Shown piece after piece: positions 10,949 to 21,502 of a DNA stretch of 64,000 nucleotides. The position numbers and the translations under genes were made by a program. This DNA comes from Thamnaconus septentrionalis (lineage: Eukaryota; Chordata; Actinopteri; Tetraodontiformes; Monacanthidae). Position 1 is the stretch's first letter, and the number at the start of each line of letters is the position of its first letter. The DNA is taken from positions 25,529,361-25,593,360 of the forward strand of contig CM020501.1 of NCBI GenBank assembly GCA_009823395.1, given 5' to 3'. The notes beneath the pieces are model-generated. The model did no database searches. It saw only the letters and a program-made list of their open reading frames with translations, and was not told where the DNA came from.

Positions 10949-11968
10949 CAAGGTCCAGTATGTAATATTTAGTTTGATTTATGATTGTTATATTGGTAAA
11001 AGCTTCACATACTGCCCATAAGTACATAAATAAAAGTGTATACTTGCAGTACAATAAAAGTCATTTGGTTTTCCTACCAATAGAATAGCTCTCATATGTA
11101 CATAAGAACATAAATAGAGCAAGGGTCTTGCTTATGTCCAAGATGGCGACCTATTCATTTCGATGAAGTTGCTCATCCACCGCATATGCAGAAAAGTTTT
11201 TAACTTCCGCATTAACAGGCCCCTAGAGCATGCGCAGTAGTGTCACTTCCCATCATGCTTCTGTAACTCACACTATCTATTTGGCCAATCAGAATGATTC
11301 TGGAGAACGTCACTTGCAGACACGTCAGAACGCAGCCAATCAGAATGAGCTGAGACAGCAGCAGCTCGTACGACGTTGTGACGTCACACTGGGAATAAAC
11401 TCTTTTCTGGTGATTTTCTGGCCTTTGTCATTTTTTTAAACCACTAAAATACCATGATGGAAAAATCTAGAATGAAAAGATTTGGTATGAGCCGGTATCA
11501 GGTCACAGTCGTCCTCTCAGCTGTTTTAAATGCATTTATTTTTGGATTGTGCTCAATGGGAAAAATGCTTTTTGGACCCATGGGATTTATTTGCTGCAGT
11601 ACCTCGAATGGCCACTGGGAAAAATTAGCATTCATATTACCAATCTGGTGTCCAGTCCTTATGAATTACATCCATGAGCAAGTGCCTTGCTCCCAGTTAG
11701 CTGCCATCTTGGACCGCCATATTTCTAAGGGTACCTGGTGTGGACAATCCAGCCCACCTGACAGTGTGTACTGTAGTTAGCGTGAACGCTCATGTCCTCA
11801 AATAAAACACAGAAGAAGAAGGTGGACGAGGTATCCAGGTTTGGGTGCGCAGGCCACCGTAGTTCATGGGGCGAGGAGGGAGAGTGAAAGCCGTTGCAAT
11901 CTGAAATCTAGCCACTCGATGTCGCTGCTTCTTCTTCAAAATCTCCAAGTATTACACAACTAACCTTA
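10949..11968 (-). mobile_element. Short non-autonomous DNA transposon, family A, copy 3, with an insert
   Basis: The ends match the family (left block around TTGGTAAAAGCTTCACATAC, right end ATTACACAACTAACCTT). Unlike the other copies, the middle is interrupted by about 560 bp flanked by near-identical 16-base repeats, GAGCAAGGGTCTTGCT (11117-11132) and GAGCAAGTGCCTTGCT (11676-11691). Either the insert is a later insertion with target duplication, or the short copies lost it by deletion between the repeats. Confidence 0.7.
11133..11691 (+). promoter_or_regulatory. Insert with promoter-like motif cluster
   Basis: In order: AAGATGGCG (11140-11148, YY1-type), GCATGCGCAG (11228-11237, NRF1-type), CCAATCAGA twice (11285-11293 and 11336-11344) and TGACGTCA (11379-11386, CRE). 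This order and spacing over about 250 bp resembles a TATA-less promoter. The 108-codon frame starting at 11454 runs into the transposon sequence and has no recognisable domain. Function is inferred from motif content only. Confidence 0.35.
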
Positions 11969-12519
11969 AATCGTGCGGATGAGCCTGATTTCACTTCCTG
12001 AAATATTGCTAATCCATCTTCCTCCTATAGGTGGTGTTTTCACAGTGTTTATCATGAGTCTATCGATCAATACAGCAGCCTACGTTGCATCTCGCGTTTG
12101 TTTTTTTTTCAACATCTTGGAACAACCTCAACTCTGATGACCCAGCAGTGGCGCAGCAGAGAAGTGAGGTGCTTTGGACCAAACGTTGGGAATGTCTTTT
12201 GTGGATGATGGATACAATCTAATCGTAAACACTTGGCTTGTCGAAACTACAAATTTAAGAAATGAACACAGTGTAGTAATTATTGAAAAATATTAAGATT
12301 TTTTGTAGCACTCTTTAGATATGAGTCCTTTAAAATGAGTTTTGAACACTTTCAACCCTCTCCTCCCACTAAAACCCATCCAAAGTTCCAGGAAGTGGAG
12401 CTTTGGATATTTTTATATATTTAATATTTAATATTTTTGCAGCATTTTCAGCAAAGGGGAAATTTCAAAAAAATAAATAAATAAAATAAACTCTTTGAGA
12501 AGAGAAACGAGACACCCCT
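11969..12519. other. Non-coding DNA, AT-rich
   Basis: AT-rich sequence with short TTTAATATT and AAATAAAT runs. No coding content and no clear repeat family recognised. Confidence 0.4.
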
Positions 12520-12835
12520 GGCCGCCTTCATTAGGATTCCGCGAGCGGCGTAATCAAGCCAACAGATCCCGTTATCGAACAGAACCAGCAATCAAAGTCA
12601 CATTCATTGCTCCATTGTTTTACATTTTAATCATTCGCGAGACTTAATTACCAGATTCAAATGTAACTAACTAACAAGCAAATTAATTTTCACCTTAACC
12701 TTTGGGAGGGATGTGGTGGTGGTGGGGGGAGTGGGGGGGGTGCAGGCGTTATCCTGCTTGATCGATTATGAGCCCTTACGGCCGAGCGGAATGGATTCCC
12801 ATGCAAATTCAGTCGGATCAATCTACAAGCCCGTA
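12520..12835. promoter_or_regulatory. Candidate conserved non-coding element pair
   Basis: Two complex islands separated by a G-rich run (12710-12740). The first (12520-12700) is rich in ATTAGG, CAATCAAAG, TTTAATCATT, TTAATTACC and AAATTAATTTTC. The second (12745-12835) has TTGATCGATTATG, a perfect POU octamer ATGCAAAT (12801-12808) and GGATCAATC. The density of homeodomain and POU cores is typical of developmental enhancers; role is inferred. Confidence 0.38.
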
Positions 12836-13010
12836 GGGGTCGACGGAAACCCCCCAACACACACACACACACAGAGTGTGTGATTAGGGGGAGAGATGAT
12901 AACGACCGGCTCGGAGGGGTGGGGGTTTAACGGCGGATCACAACAGATTATATTAAATCAAAAGCAGGGAATGGGTGCTCACTGTGCAGCTCGCTCGGTC
13001 GATTCACACT

Positions 13011-13750
13011 GAGCTGGAGCTGGAGGTGGAGCTGGAGCTGGAGCTGGAGCTGGAGGTGGGGCTGGAGGTGGAGCTGGAGCTGGAGCTGGAGCTGGAGGTG
13101 GGGCTGGAGGTGGAGGTGGAGCTGGAGGTGGGGCTGGAGCTGGAGGTGGGGCTGGAGCTGGAGCTGGAGCTGGAGCTGAGATTGGAGATGGAGGTGGAGC
13201 TGAAGCTGGAGGTGGAGCTGGAGCTGGAGGTGGGGCTGGAGCTGGAGCTGGAGCTGGAGGCTGGAGCTGGAGCTGGAGCTGGAGCTGGAGCTGGAGCTGG
13301 AGCTGGAGCTGGAGGTGGAGCTGGAGGTGGAGCTGGAGGTGGAGGTGGAGCTGGAGGTGGAGCTGGAGGTGGAGGTGGAGATGGAGCTGGAGGTGGGGCT
13401 GGAGGTGGAGGTGGAGCTGGAGGTGGGGGTGGAGCTGGAGGTGGAGCTGGAGGTGGAGGTGGAGGTGGAGCTGGAGGCTGGAGGTGGGGCTGGAGGTGGG
13501 GCTGGAGGTGGACGCTGGAGCTGGAGGTGGAGATGGAGCTGGAGCTGGAGCTGGAGCTGGAGGTGGGGCTGGAGGTGGAGCTGGAGCTGGAGGTGGGGCT
13601 GGAGGTGGAGGTGGGGCTGGAGGTGGAGGTGGAGCTGGAGCTGGAGGTGGGGCTGGAGGTGGAGGTGGGGCTGGAGGTGGAGCTGGAGGTGGGGCTGGAG
13701 GTGGAGGTGGGGCTGGAGCTGGAGGTGGAGCTGGAGCTGGAGCTGGAGAT
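13011..13750. repeat. 740-bp hexamer minisatellite (GGAGCT/GGAGGT/GGGGCT)n
   Basis: Almost every 6-base unit is GGAGCT, GGAGGT or GGGGCT, with rare variants (GGAGAT, GAAGCT) and a few 2-4-base phase slips such as 'GGAGGCTGGAG' near 13258, 13470 and 13512. Because the units contain no stop codon in several frames, long frames stay open on both strands (up to 294 codons). They consist only of Leu-Glu/Val-Glu, Ala-Gly or Leu-Gln/His repeats and are not evidence of a gene. Confidence 0.95.
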
Positions 13751-14730
13751 GCGAGGTCATCTGGGACTCTGGGACAAAACTCGTCGTCGCCTGGATTCCG
13801 ATGCTAAAAACAAGTTGGCTTTCTATCACCACACTGACTAAGCAGCAGCAGTAAAATAAATAAAATTACTTCTTGCATGTCAAAGTGGAACAATTGTAAT
13901 TTTATTTGGCCAGAGTCTTCAATTTTTTTGTTTTATTTGGCCATATATATACAGATATATCATTTGTCTCTATGGTGCCTGCGGGCCTTGCACAGAGAGA
14001 TGCAGTATTATGCAGCCGCGAGCTCGCACACAAGTGAAGTCGTCCCATTGTACCACTTGTTACACTGCCTGAAGCACACTTTCAGAAAATTGTGTTTCAT
14101 GGGCTATGGACTATGATTGAATGATGATTCTGAGAAAGTTAAAGGCACAGCGTGTAAAACATCATCCATCATCTAGTGGTCAGATTTTAGATTGACGCCT
14201 GTGTGAACACCAGGGTTAGGGTATATCTATATCTAGAAAGATATTCTTTATTCTTTATGTCAATAAAATAATCTAACATATATATATATATAATGTATTT
14301 ATTTATTAACTAATTATTATTAACTAACTGACTATTGGGTAGTTGTCATTTTCATATTGGGTTTACTTTGTGCAGAAGGAAAAAGAAAGAAGAATTCTAT
14401 CTACACGCCAGAGAAGTTTCAAGCACCTGGTCCTAAATGAAGGACCAGCCCGAACATCTGTGAGGAGGAATGACTTTGTTCCTCCAAGGTCAGCATTTCC
14501 ATTTAAAGAGGACAAGCGACAATGACGAGAGGAACTTCATGTACTTCATGTCATTGCCTGCTGCTGTTCCCCCGTTTGTTCCGCAGCATCTGTTTAGGGA
14601 ACAGAATTAAGCACTAGCAAAACTTTGAGGTCTTTCCTGTCATCAAAGAGAGTAAAACCTATTTGAAAAGCGTCTCCATCCCATCTCCTGAGGTGTCTTG
14701 CTGCTAGTTCTGCACTGGGTGGTGGCAGAA
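13751..14730. other. Non-coding DNA with a DNA-transposon fragment
   Basis: AT-rich. A fragment at about 14138-14200 begins TTAAAGGCACAGCGTGTAAAA, which resembles the ends of fish non-autonomous DNA transposons, including family A. TA-rich simple sequence lies at 14276-14330. No coding exon. Confidence 0.4.
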
Positions 14731-14775
14731 TGGGCGGAGGTGGTTGGGTGGTTGGGTGGTTGGGTGGGTGGGTGA
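14728..14775. repeat. (GGTTGGGT)n simple repeat
   Basis: Tandem GGGTGGTT/GGGTGGGT units over about 45 bp. Confidence 0.8.
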
Positions 14776-15899
14776 GCTCTCCTTGGCTCCTCCAGGCCTT
14801 GGCTTCTTCCTTGACTCCAGTTCCCTTGATTGATCGCAACAGTTAAGCATGTTTAAATTCGACACAGATGTCGAACTACATTGAATTGCAACACATGCGA
14901 ATTAAACACATTGGACATTGGAATTCCTCATCCCTTACCTGTCTGAGAGAAGAGCTCGCCCAAGTCAAATTGGAGTCCTTTGAAAGCTCACAGGGCTCTT
15001 CAGCTTGGAAATGTAAGGGCAATATTTTCCCTGTTTTTTTTTGCAGAAGAGCCGTTTCCTCCCAGGTGGATCCGTCGGGTCGCCTCCAGCACCGGGTTCG
15101 GATTCGCCTTCTGCCATCTCATTTGAAAATGGGGCCGATTAGTTTCCACTATTCGAGAGGGTGGTGGGGCAGCTGTTCCCAAAGGCGGGAGAAAAGGTTT
15201 AGATTCACATGCACGAACACGCACGTATGCACACACGGCCGGTCCGTACTTTTTTTAAAAATAAGAATAGAAAGAACTCAACATCAACAGAAACACACAA
15301 CGTGTCACGTGACGCAACGCCCAGACTGGCATAACACCACTAGAACGTCACATCCCGATTTATTGTCACCATATATCTAAAACTGCAGAAAATCACTCCC
15401 TTAAGTCATCGTCACGCAAGACAGCAAATTTTACGTTTTTTTTGCCCACCAGGCAAAAACCTCCCCTGATCTCGTCTTTCATTTGCCACGTTGCTAAACG
15501 AAGTGATTTGTTCAAACTGTTTTCTATTCCTGAAAACCGCGAGACAACTGAAATCTACAGCAGTAAATAAAGGCTTTTTTTTTTTTTTTTTTTGGAAAAG
15601 GGACTTTTAAGCACCAGGTCAAACTATAACTAATTTGCATTTGCGCCGCTCAAACTGATGACAAAAGTCAAAAGCAGTTATTTAACAGTGGTGCTCATCC
15701 TTTGCGGCTGCATTCAGACGACTCAAACATATGAACATATTTTCCCTTGAAAGGCTGGCGGCAAACTTTTGTCCTACCTTTTTTTCCAATCGGCAGCGAG
15801 GGAAAGTGGGGCGAGCTTGTCGAGAAAGTCCGATTTTTTTCCCTCCTCGTTTCACTGAACTGTTCCAATGTCAAACTCTTCAGCTGTTTCCTCCACATC

Positions 15900-15901
<2 letters not shown>
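14776..15901. other. Non-coding DNA, no gene recognised
   Basis: Open frames up to 170 codons (14868-15380, plus) show no domain. A poly-T tract lies at 15577-15594. The 15013-15051 stretch has a GTAAGG-like and a TTTTTTTTGCAG-like signal, but no recognisable exon adjoins them. Confidence 0.4.

Positions 15902-15964
<63 letters not shown>
15902..15964. repeat. (TA)n microsatellite
   Basis: About 30 TA units. Confidence 0.95.
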
Positions 15965-15967
<3 letters not shown>

Positions 15968-16349
15968 ATATATATATTGTGGATAAATATACATCTCCCA
16001 CGTTCCACCTATAGAGCGCATCATTTGCATTTTAACGCACTGCACTTGCCGCGCGCATGCACATCACACATCAGTGAATACAGGTACGTGTGTCTCTTCC
16101 ATACACTCACATTGGTCTCTTCTTATTCAAACGCTCACTTCATTTGTCCTCTCTTTCCGCCAGTATTTCCTCCCCCTGCTGGTGGATGGGAACACGGCGG
16201 GAGGCTGGTGGGCTACGTTAAGCGCCATTGTGTTGCCTGGGCTGCGTCGCTGCAGCAGGAAGTTGCACTTGGCAGCGGGCCCACGAGCAAGGTGAGGACA
16301 AACACTCCCACCGCAAACACTGCACACTGACGTCGGCAACAAAAGCACT

Positions 16350-16897
16350 AGTGTCGTCGTACTGGAGAGTGTTCTTGGTCTCCAGGCCACTTTATAAGGG
16401 TCTCGGTCTCGGGCTCTGAGGCATTTTTACTGGGTCTCATCTCGGTCTCGGACTGGGCGGACTGGGGATTATTGATCAAGACCGGTTGAGACGAAGCCAA
16501 CACTGCAATGACACGATAATAACAGAAAAGAATCCAGCTGCTGCCGTTTTAGGCTCTGTTGGTGACACCCAGAGTGACACAGCCACTTATTCCTAGTTAA
16601 TTTATTTTTTAAGTTTATGAAGCAAAGTTGTCTTTTTTTTTAAAATGGCTCAAAGTAGTTGGCAAAGCAGCAAATAGTCAAAAAAAAAAATCATTAAAAG
16701 ACACCTTGCTGAAAAGAGACGTTGCTGGTTGGATACTGGTCTTTTTTTTTTTTTTTTAGTTTTGTTGTTATTTTTCTTTGATATATGAAGTCTATGGTCT
16801 TGTCTTGGTCTCGAACCCCAAACGTCCGGATCTCGATGCTCTCTAGTCTCGATAATGTCTTGGTCTCGGTCGGTGCTGTCTCGACTGCAACACTGGC
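16350..16897. repeat. Interspersed repeat rich in GGTCTCG motifs
   Basis: The motif GGTCTCG(G/A) recurs at both ends (around 16395-16460 and 16795-16870), with 'CCAACACTGCAATG' and 'GACTGCAACACTGG' near the two boundaries. This layout resembles a fish non-autonomous transposon with sub-terminal repeats. The middle contains poly-A and poly-T runs (16681-16690, 16741-16758). The superfamily is not assigned. Confidence 0.45.
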
Positions 16898-17509
16898 CTA
16901 GCACACCTGCATGCGTGTGCGTGTGTGTGTGTAGATGTGTGAGTATGTGTGCGTATGAACGCGTACGTGGCCCACCTCACCTTTCATCTGTGCTAAGATT
17001 TGGAGAGGCTTCACTTTGCAAAGGGCCCCTTAATTCTCCCTTAATTCATTTGTGCTGGGGATTGGCTCGGCTGCCGGGATAACCTGGGAATGATAATGAA
17101 GTGGGGGAGAGGAAGAGAGCGAACGGAAGGGAGAGAGATAGAGAGAGGGAGAAATAAAGGACATGAAAAACATCACTGGCTCCCAGCCCCTCCTCCGCCT
17201 CCTTTGAATGTGCTGCCGGTGGATTTAGGGCTTTTGGCGGGAACTCTTTCAAGAGTCGACGGCTCTTATTAGCGCTGATTGCCAGTCGCAGGACGCTCGC
17301 AGCCTCGGGAGCCCATCTTGCATTAACCCTTTCACAGATGAACCTCGAAGTCACCAGGGTTCAGAGCTTGATGGCGTCTTTTTTTCTTTAGTATGGGAGT
17401 CTTCCTCACCACTAGCCTGGTCGTCTGTTACTCGACCGGAATTTAAAAGAAAAGACAGAGAAAAGATGACACGATGAAAGGGACGTTGCAAAAAGGATAA
17501 CAACGGAAT
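16898..17509. other. Non-coding DNA, no gene recognised
   Basis: A short GT repeat (16917-16933), a GAGA-rich run (17100-17155) and otherwise complex sequence with no recognised exon. Confidence 0.4.
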
Positions 17510-18110
17510 TGGAGTAAAACACTCTCAAAAATGACACTGGCTCAACTGCAAAAATTGTTTTAACCATTTGCATTCATTTTTTTAAGCAATTCCGACTAAG
17601 CCATCATTCAATATTTCCAATACTAATTTATAGCTGGACTAACTCAGTTAGTTTAGTATAACCAAGATGATTTGTTTTGTCCTCGACAAGCTTAATTCTG
17701 TTGAACCAACTCAATTTTTCTATCATTGATAAGTTTTAGTGTTAATAAGTGGTCAAATTATTTCATTTAAGTTGCTGTAACTCTTTTATTTTAATTTCCT
17801 TCTACTCAGAGAAGTCAATGCAAAATGTTACCTCAAGTTTATTGAGTATTAGCTTAACTTATTTCACTTCAGTCTAAATAAATTAGACCTGGCAATTCCA
17901 GTTTCACTGTCAAAATGTATTTATTTTAACAAACTTTTCAACAAAGCAACCATTTTTTTATTGAACACAAACACAATATACGTATTTTCAAACAATATAA
18001 ACGTAAATGCAACATTTCCTGCTCAGTAATTCTACTGCAGTTTACTTTGCAGTGACATTACCTTCGGACTAGCTTTCAGAGTATCTAACTATGCCTCCTG
18101 AAACACTTCA
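17510..18110. mobile_element. AT-rich probable degraded DNA transposon
   Basis: Long AT-rich non-repetitive stretch beginning near CACTCTCAAAAATGACACTGG, with internal TTTAAGTTGCTGTAACT and TTCACTTCAGTCTAAATAA blocks. The leading CACT and the internal 'AAGTTG' motifs recall CACTA-type fish elements, but no second terminus was identified. Low certainty. Confidence 0.3.
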
Positions 18111-18851
18111 AAAGCGTTTTTCAAAAGTGTTTTTCAGTTCCCTCTGAGCAGCTGAGATTGAGTGAGTGGATGAGGCCCATGAGCAAGGCACCGGCTCTGG
18201 GTATACGGCTACGTCTTGCAGGACTTCTGTCCCCTCAATCACAGTGCGTGCGCTGGCTCGATCAGATGTGGCACCTCTGCTTACAAAGATCTTCAGCGCT
18301 TCATCGGTGAGATCCCCATCAAGGCCAGAATCGATGTGAGAAGTGGAAACATAATGTGCAGAGTGAAAATAAGACGAGGTGAGCAGCGGGTTGACGAGTG
18401 GAGCTGCCTGAGCCTTTCAATCTGGTGGTCATAATAACAGGCATGAAGCAACCATCATGCAACCTTCAAGGAGAAACACAGCGCTGCAATCATACAACCT
18501 GTTGTTATCCATTATCCCACTTGTTTTCTTGTTTTTCTTCTCTGTTTTAACAATATCGCTCCCTTGAATTTTTTTTCTGTATTGTTTCATGTCAAGGAAT
18601 TGTTTGGCAGCAGCTGGGAAGCCTTGTCAAATTTCCACATTTGAAATAAAATCATTTTTTCAATACATTTCATCACCTCACAGTTTGTCCCCCGTTCCCC
18701 CCCCCTGCATCTCAGTCGCTCTCCTCCTAATTGAGCCGTGCGCAACGTCTCGGTTAAATAAGTATTCCGACTTGGCTCAATTACTCCTCTGTAACTAATT
18801 GATCTCGCCTGAAACAATGGTCTGGCGAAGGGAGGGAGGTCCCAGCAGGGC
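18111..18851. other. Non-coding DNA, no gene recognised
   Basis: The 18170-18430 part is GC-balanced and holds a 72-codon frame (18216-18434, plus) without recognisable similarity. 18720-18830 has GTAACTAATTGATC and CTAATTGAGCC cores and may be regulatory. Confidence 0.4.
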
Positions 18852-18909
18852 GGCAGTAGCAGCAGCAGCAGCGGCAGCAGCAGCAGCAGCGGCAGCAGCA
18901 GCAGCAGCG
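18852..18909. repeat. (CAG)n trinucleotide repeat
   Basis: About 19 CAG/CGG units with a few interruptions. Poly-Ala frames on both strands are artefacts. Confidence 0.9.
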
Positions 18910-18954
18910 CGTGCCTCTCCCTCCAGGAAAGCAAAAGGCAGCAGAAGAAAAAAG

Positions 18955-19055
18955 GAAAAACGCCGGCGCCTAATTGAAATGATTCCGATTAATTCCGAGG
19001 GCCTAATCGAGGCTAACGACGCGGCGTCACAGCGGGGCCGCACCGCCGGCAGCCA
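18955..19055. promoter_or_regulatory. Candidate conserved non-coding element
   Basis: CCTAATTGAAATG, GATTAATTCCGAGGG and CCTAATCGAGG give three homeodomain-type cores within 60 bp, adjoining the CAG repeat. Role is inferred. Confidence 0.28.
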
Positions 19056-19614
19056 GCCAGCCAGTGAGTGAATGAGCGTCGCCTTGCTTTATGCACAACC
19101 CCCGTGTTTTGACAATCGGCCCCCCAACCCCCCGATACACAAAGCGACAATTCATCCTGCCGAGAACAGCGAGGGGGAGACGAGGAGACGAAGAGGAGAG
19201 GAGGAGGAGGAGGGGGAGAAAAGAAAAGGGCCCTCGCAGCGGGGCCGATCGATAAACAGAGTCGGAGTGGGTGATTTATTTACCGCTGCGTGTTATGTAG
19301 AGGAGCAGCGCAGGGGGAGAAGAAAAGCCCTGTGATATGGCCACAGGCAGCCGACATAATGGGGCCCTCTCAATCTTCACTGAGAGCCTCGTTGGATTGT
19401 CGGCCGGGCGGGGACTGTATTTATTTCTTTACTCTCTCTCTCTCTCTCTCTCCCTCCCCCTCCCCCCCTCCGCCGGTGTTCAAACGCTCCGTCCGATCAA
19501 ACCCCCGAGACTCGGCGCGACCAGACAGATGATTACTCATTGTAAACGATCCGGTGGAGGAGAAGAGAAGAGAAGAAGGGGTGGTGGTGGTGGTGGGGCA
19601 AAGGGAAAAAAAAG
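19056..19614. other. Non-coding DNA, purine and pyrimidine patches
   Basis: GA-rich (19180-19240), (CT)n (19432-19452) and GGTGGT (19580-19596) simple sequences alternate with short complex sequence. No coding exon. Confidence 0.45.
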
Positions 19615-19629
19615 AGAGAGGGGAGAGAG

Positions 19630-19790
19630 AGGAATAACTCCAGCGGATATTGATGACTCAATAGAGTCAGTGACAGAGCGTTCCATTTGTGTCGGGCTGC
19701 AGCGCCGAGCGGCTCCAATCAATCATAATGGAGGCCGTCTGATTGATCATAAAAACCCTGTTTAATGTCATTAAAAGCAAATTCTGCTCG
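19630..19790. promoter_or_regulatory. Candidate regulatory element with AP-1-like and PBX/HOX-like sites
   Basis: TGACTC (19654-19659) and GAGTCA (19664-19669) form an inverted pair of AP-1-type half sites. ATCAATCA (19718-19725) and TGATTGAT (19740-19747) are exact PBX/HOX-type octamers in opposite orientation. A TTTAATGTCATTAAAAG block follows (19761-19777). This dense, ordered site content without coding potential supports an enhancer; function is inferred. Confidence 0.42.
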
Positions 19791-19929
19791 CCGCCGCCGC
19801 CGCCTCTCGGAAGAAGCTCCCCCTCCCCGCCCTGCCGGCCTTGTTACAAGCGTGTGCGAGGCAGGCAGAGAGGACAGGAGGGAGGGATGTATGAGTTGTG
19901 GCGAGGAGGCAGAGGAGGAAAGGCATGAG

Positions 19930-20094
19930 TGAGCAAGGAGGGGATGGGAAGAGAAGAAGGAGAAGAGGAAGAGGAAGAGGAAGAAGAGGAAGAGGAGAGG
20001 AAGAGGAAGAAGAAGAAGAGGAAGAGGAAGAGGAAGAAGAGGAAGAAGAAGAAGAAGAAGAGGAAGAGGAAGAGAAGAAGAGGAAGAAGAAGAA

Positions 20095-20129
<35 letters not shown>

Positions 20130-20155
20130 AGAAGAGGAAGAAGGGGGGAGGGGAA
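19930..20155 (+). repeat. 225-bp homopurine tract (GAA/GAG)n
   Basis: Nearly pure A/G on the plus strand in GAAGAG/GAAGAA units. It is close to mirror-symmetric, of the type able to form triplex (H-DNA). Charged or Ser/Phe-rich open frames on both strands are artefacts. Confidence 0.9.
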
Positions 20156-20219
20156 AGAAAAATAAGAAAACACACAACAAGCCAGAAAGCTCTGAGGCAA
20201 TCATTTCTGGCAGGGCAGT

Positions 20220-20310
20220 GGAACACACACACACAGTGCGTGTGTGTGTGTGTATGAGTATGACCACGTGTGCGTGTGTGTGTGCATGCGCGTGCGTGCG
20301 TGCGTTTGTA
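20220..20310. repeat. CA/GT simple repeats
   Basis: Short (CA)n, (GT)n and (GC/GT)n runs. Confidence 0.8.
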
Positions 20311-20593
20311 ATTTCATACGGTTTGGACGCCGCCCGGCCCGGCTCGGCCCAATAACAGTTTGCAGACTGCTGATGTCATCACATTTTGACAAACTTCTCA
20401 ATCTGGAGTGACCTTCGCCTTCGCGCCGCTCAAAACATTCTCACCTCGCTCACACTCACACACTCTCACTCTCTCACTCACTCTCTCACACACAGACACG
20501 TCAGCTCCTCGGTAGGTGGGGATACTTGGGGTCCGAGACGGGGGCTGTGATAAAGGAGGTGCAAGGTTCACATCCTCGTTCGAAACCAAGCAC

Positions 20594-20890
20594 GTGCAAA
20601 AACTACGGCCCGGGGGCCATACGCGGCCTGTTAAGCTTTTCAATCCGGCCCGCAGAACTTAAATTATATTGGGAGTATCATAGTAAGTAAGCTGTATTTC
20701 ATCCATTTGAAGTCATTTCAATAAAGAGCTAAACACCATGGGGCTGCAAAGACTTATAGCAACATGTTTTCTACAGATCGGGTGTTTTCCTCCTATGAGG
20801 TGGCTCACCATGATACTCCATCCATCTGCTGCTGCTCCGGCCCCTCTGGCACATCTTAGAACCCACTGTGGCCTCACCAGTCAAAAAGCT
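20594..20890 (+). mobile_element. hAT-type non-autonomous element, copy 1 (truncated)
   Basis: Begins at AACTACGGCCCGGGGGCCAT and shares a common body with 31760-32117 and (inverted) 41397-41767: TCATTTCAATAAAGAGCTAA, 'CTATGAGGTGGCTCACCA' and 'CATCTGCTGCTGCTC'. The opening resembles the CAGGxxTGGxCAAACTACGGCCC terminus of many hAT elements, but the first bases are lost here. No transposase is encoded. Confidence 0.75.
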
Positions 20891-21502
20891 GCCCGACTCG
20901 TCACGGTGACTCGTCATGGTGCCAGATGATTCCTGCATCCTGGTGTAGTTTGTTGCACCAGCGAGTTCCTGCGTCCTTTGGAGAAGTCTTTCTAGTGGAA
21001 ATTGTTGTGACGACTCTTTGTCTCCGCGCGCAAACTGACTGATGAATTATAAAATATTTGAATGTACATGTGGAATTTTGACACCATTTTAAAAAGGAAA
21101 AAAAAAATACAAAGCTATTCTAAAACGTAGGGGGAAAACGTGTCTTTCAACGCTGGCGACCGACTGGGAAGTGAAGGAATGATTAGTGAATAGTTTAACT
21201 CCCCAGTGCTGAACGCTAAATGTCAACTAATGAATATTTCTCCTCATTGACAAAGCCGGCGGTTCACGTGTTCAATCAAGCCGAGGAATTGTTAAACTTC
21301 CCGAGATTAAAAGCCGGTGACATTTTTTTTTTTTTTTTTTGCCACATGTTGAAGGAAACACACGTCGGTTGTCTCGATTAAAGACAAAAAGACGCTGATC
21401 AAAGAATCATATTCACCCTTAGAAGATGGGGGAGGAGTGAGAGAGGACAAACAAGCACAAGTTCTCACATGCACTGCATATACAATATTAACACACACTG
21501 AA
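20891..21502. other. Non-coding DNA, no gene recognised
   Basis: AT-rich to mixed sequence with a poly-T tract (21324-21340). No exon recognised. Confidence 0.4.

Noticed and set aside
11454..11780. 108-codon frame with a hydrophobic stretch
   Set aside because: It runs from the insert into transposon sequence shared with other copies; no domain is recognised.
12948..13854. Four overlapping 100-294 codon frames on both strands
   Set aside because: They are translations of a hexamer minisatellite without stops; no start context, splice sites or complex sequence supports a gene.
19719..20267. Poly-Ser/Leu/Phe and poly-Glu/Arg frames
   Set aside because: They are translations of a homopurine tract.
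20560..20600. GTTCGAAACC-like sequence considered as a tRNA B box
   Set aside because: No matching A box, acceptor stem or cloverleaf can be drawn around it.
20738..20929. 63-codon frame, similar to the 69-codon frame at 31956-32165
   Set aside because: Both lie in copies of the same hAT-type non-autonomous element; the similarity is due to the repeat, not to a gene family.
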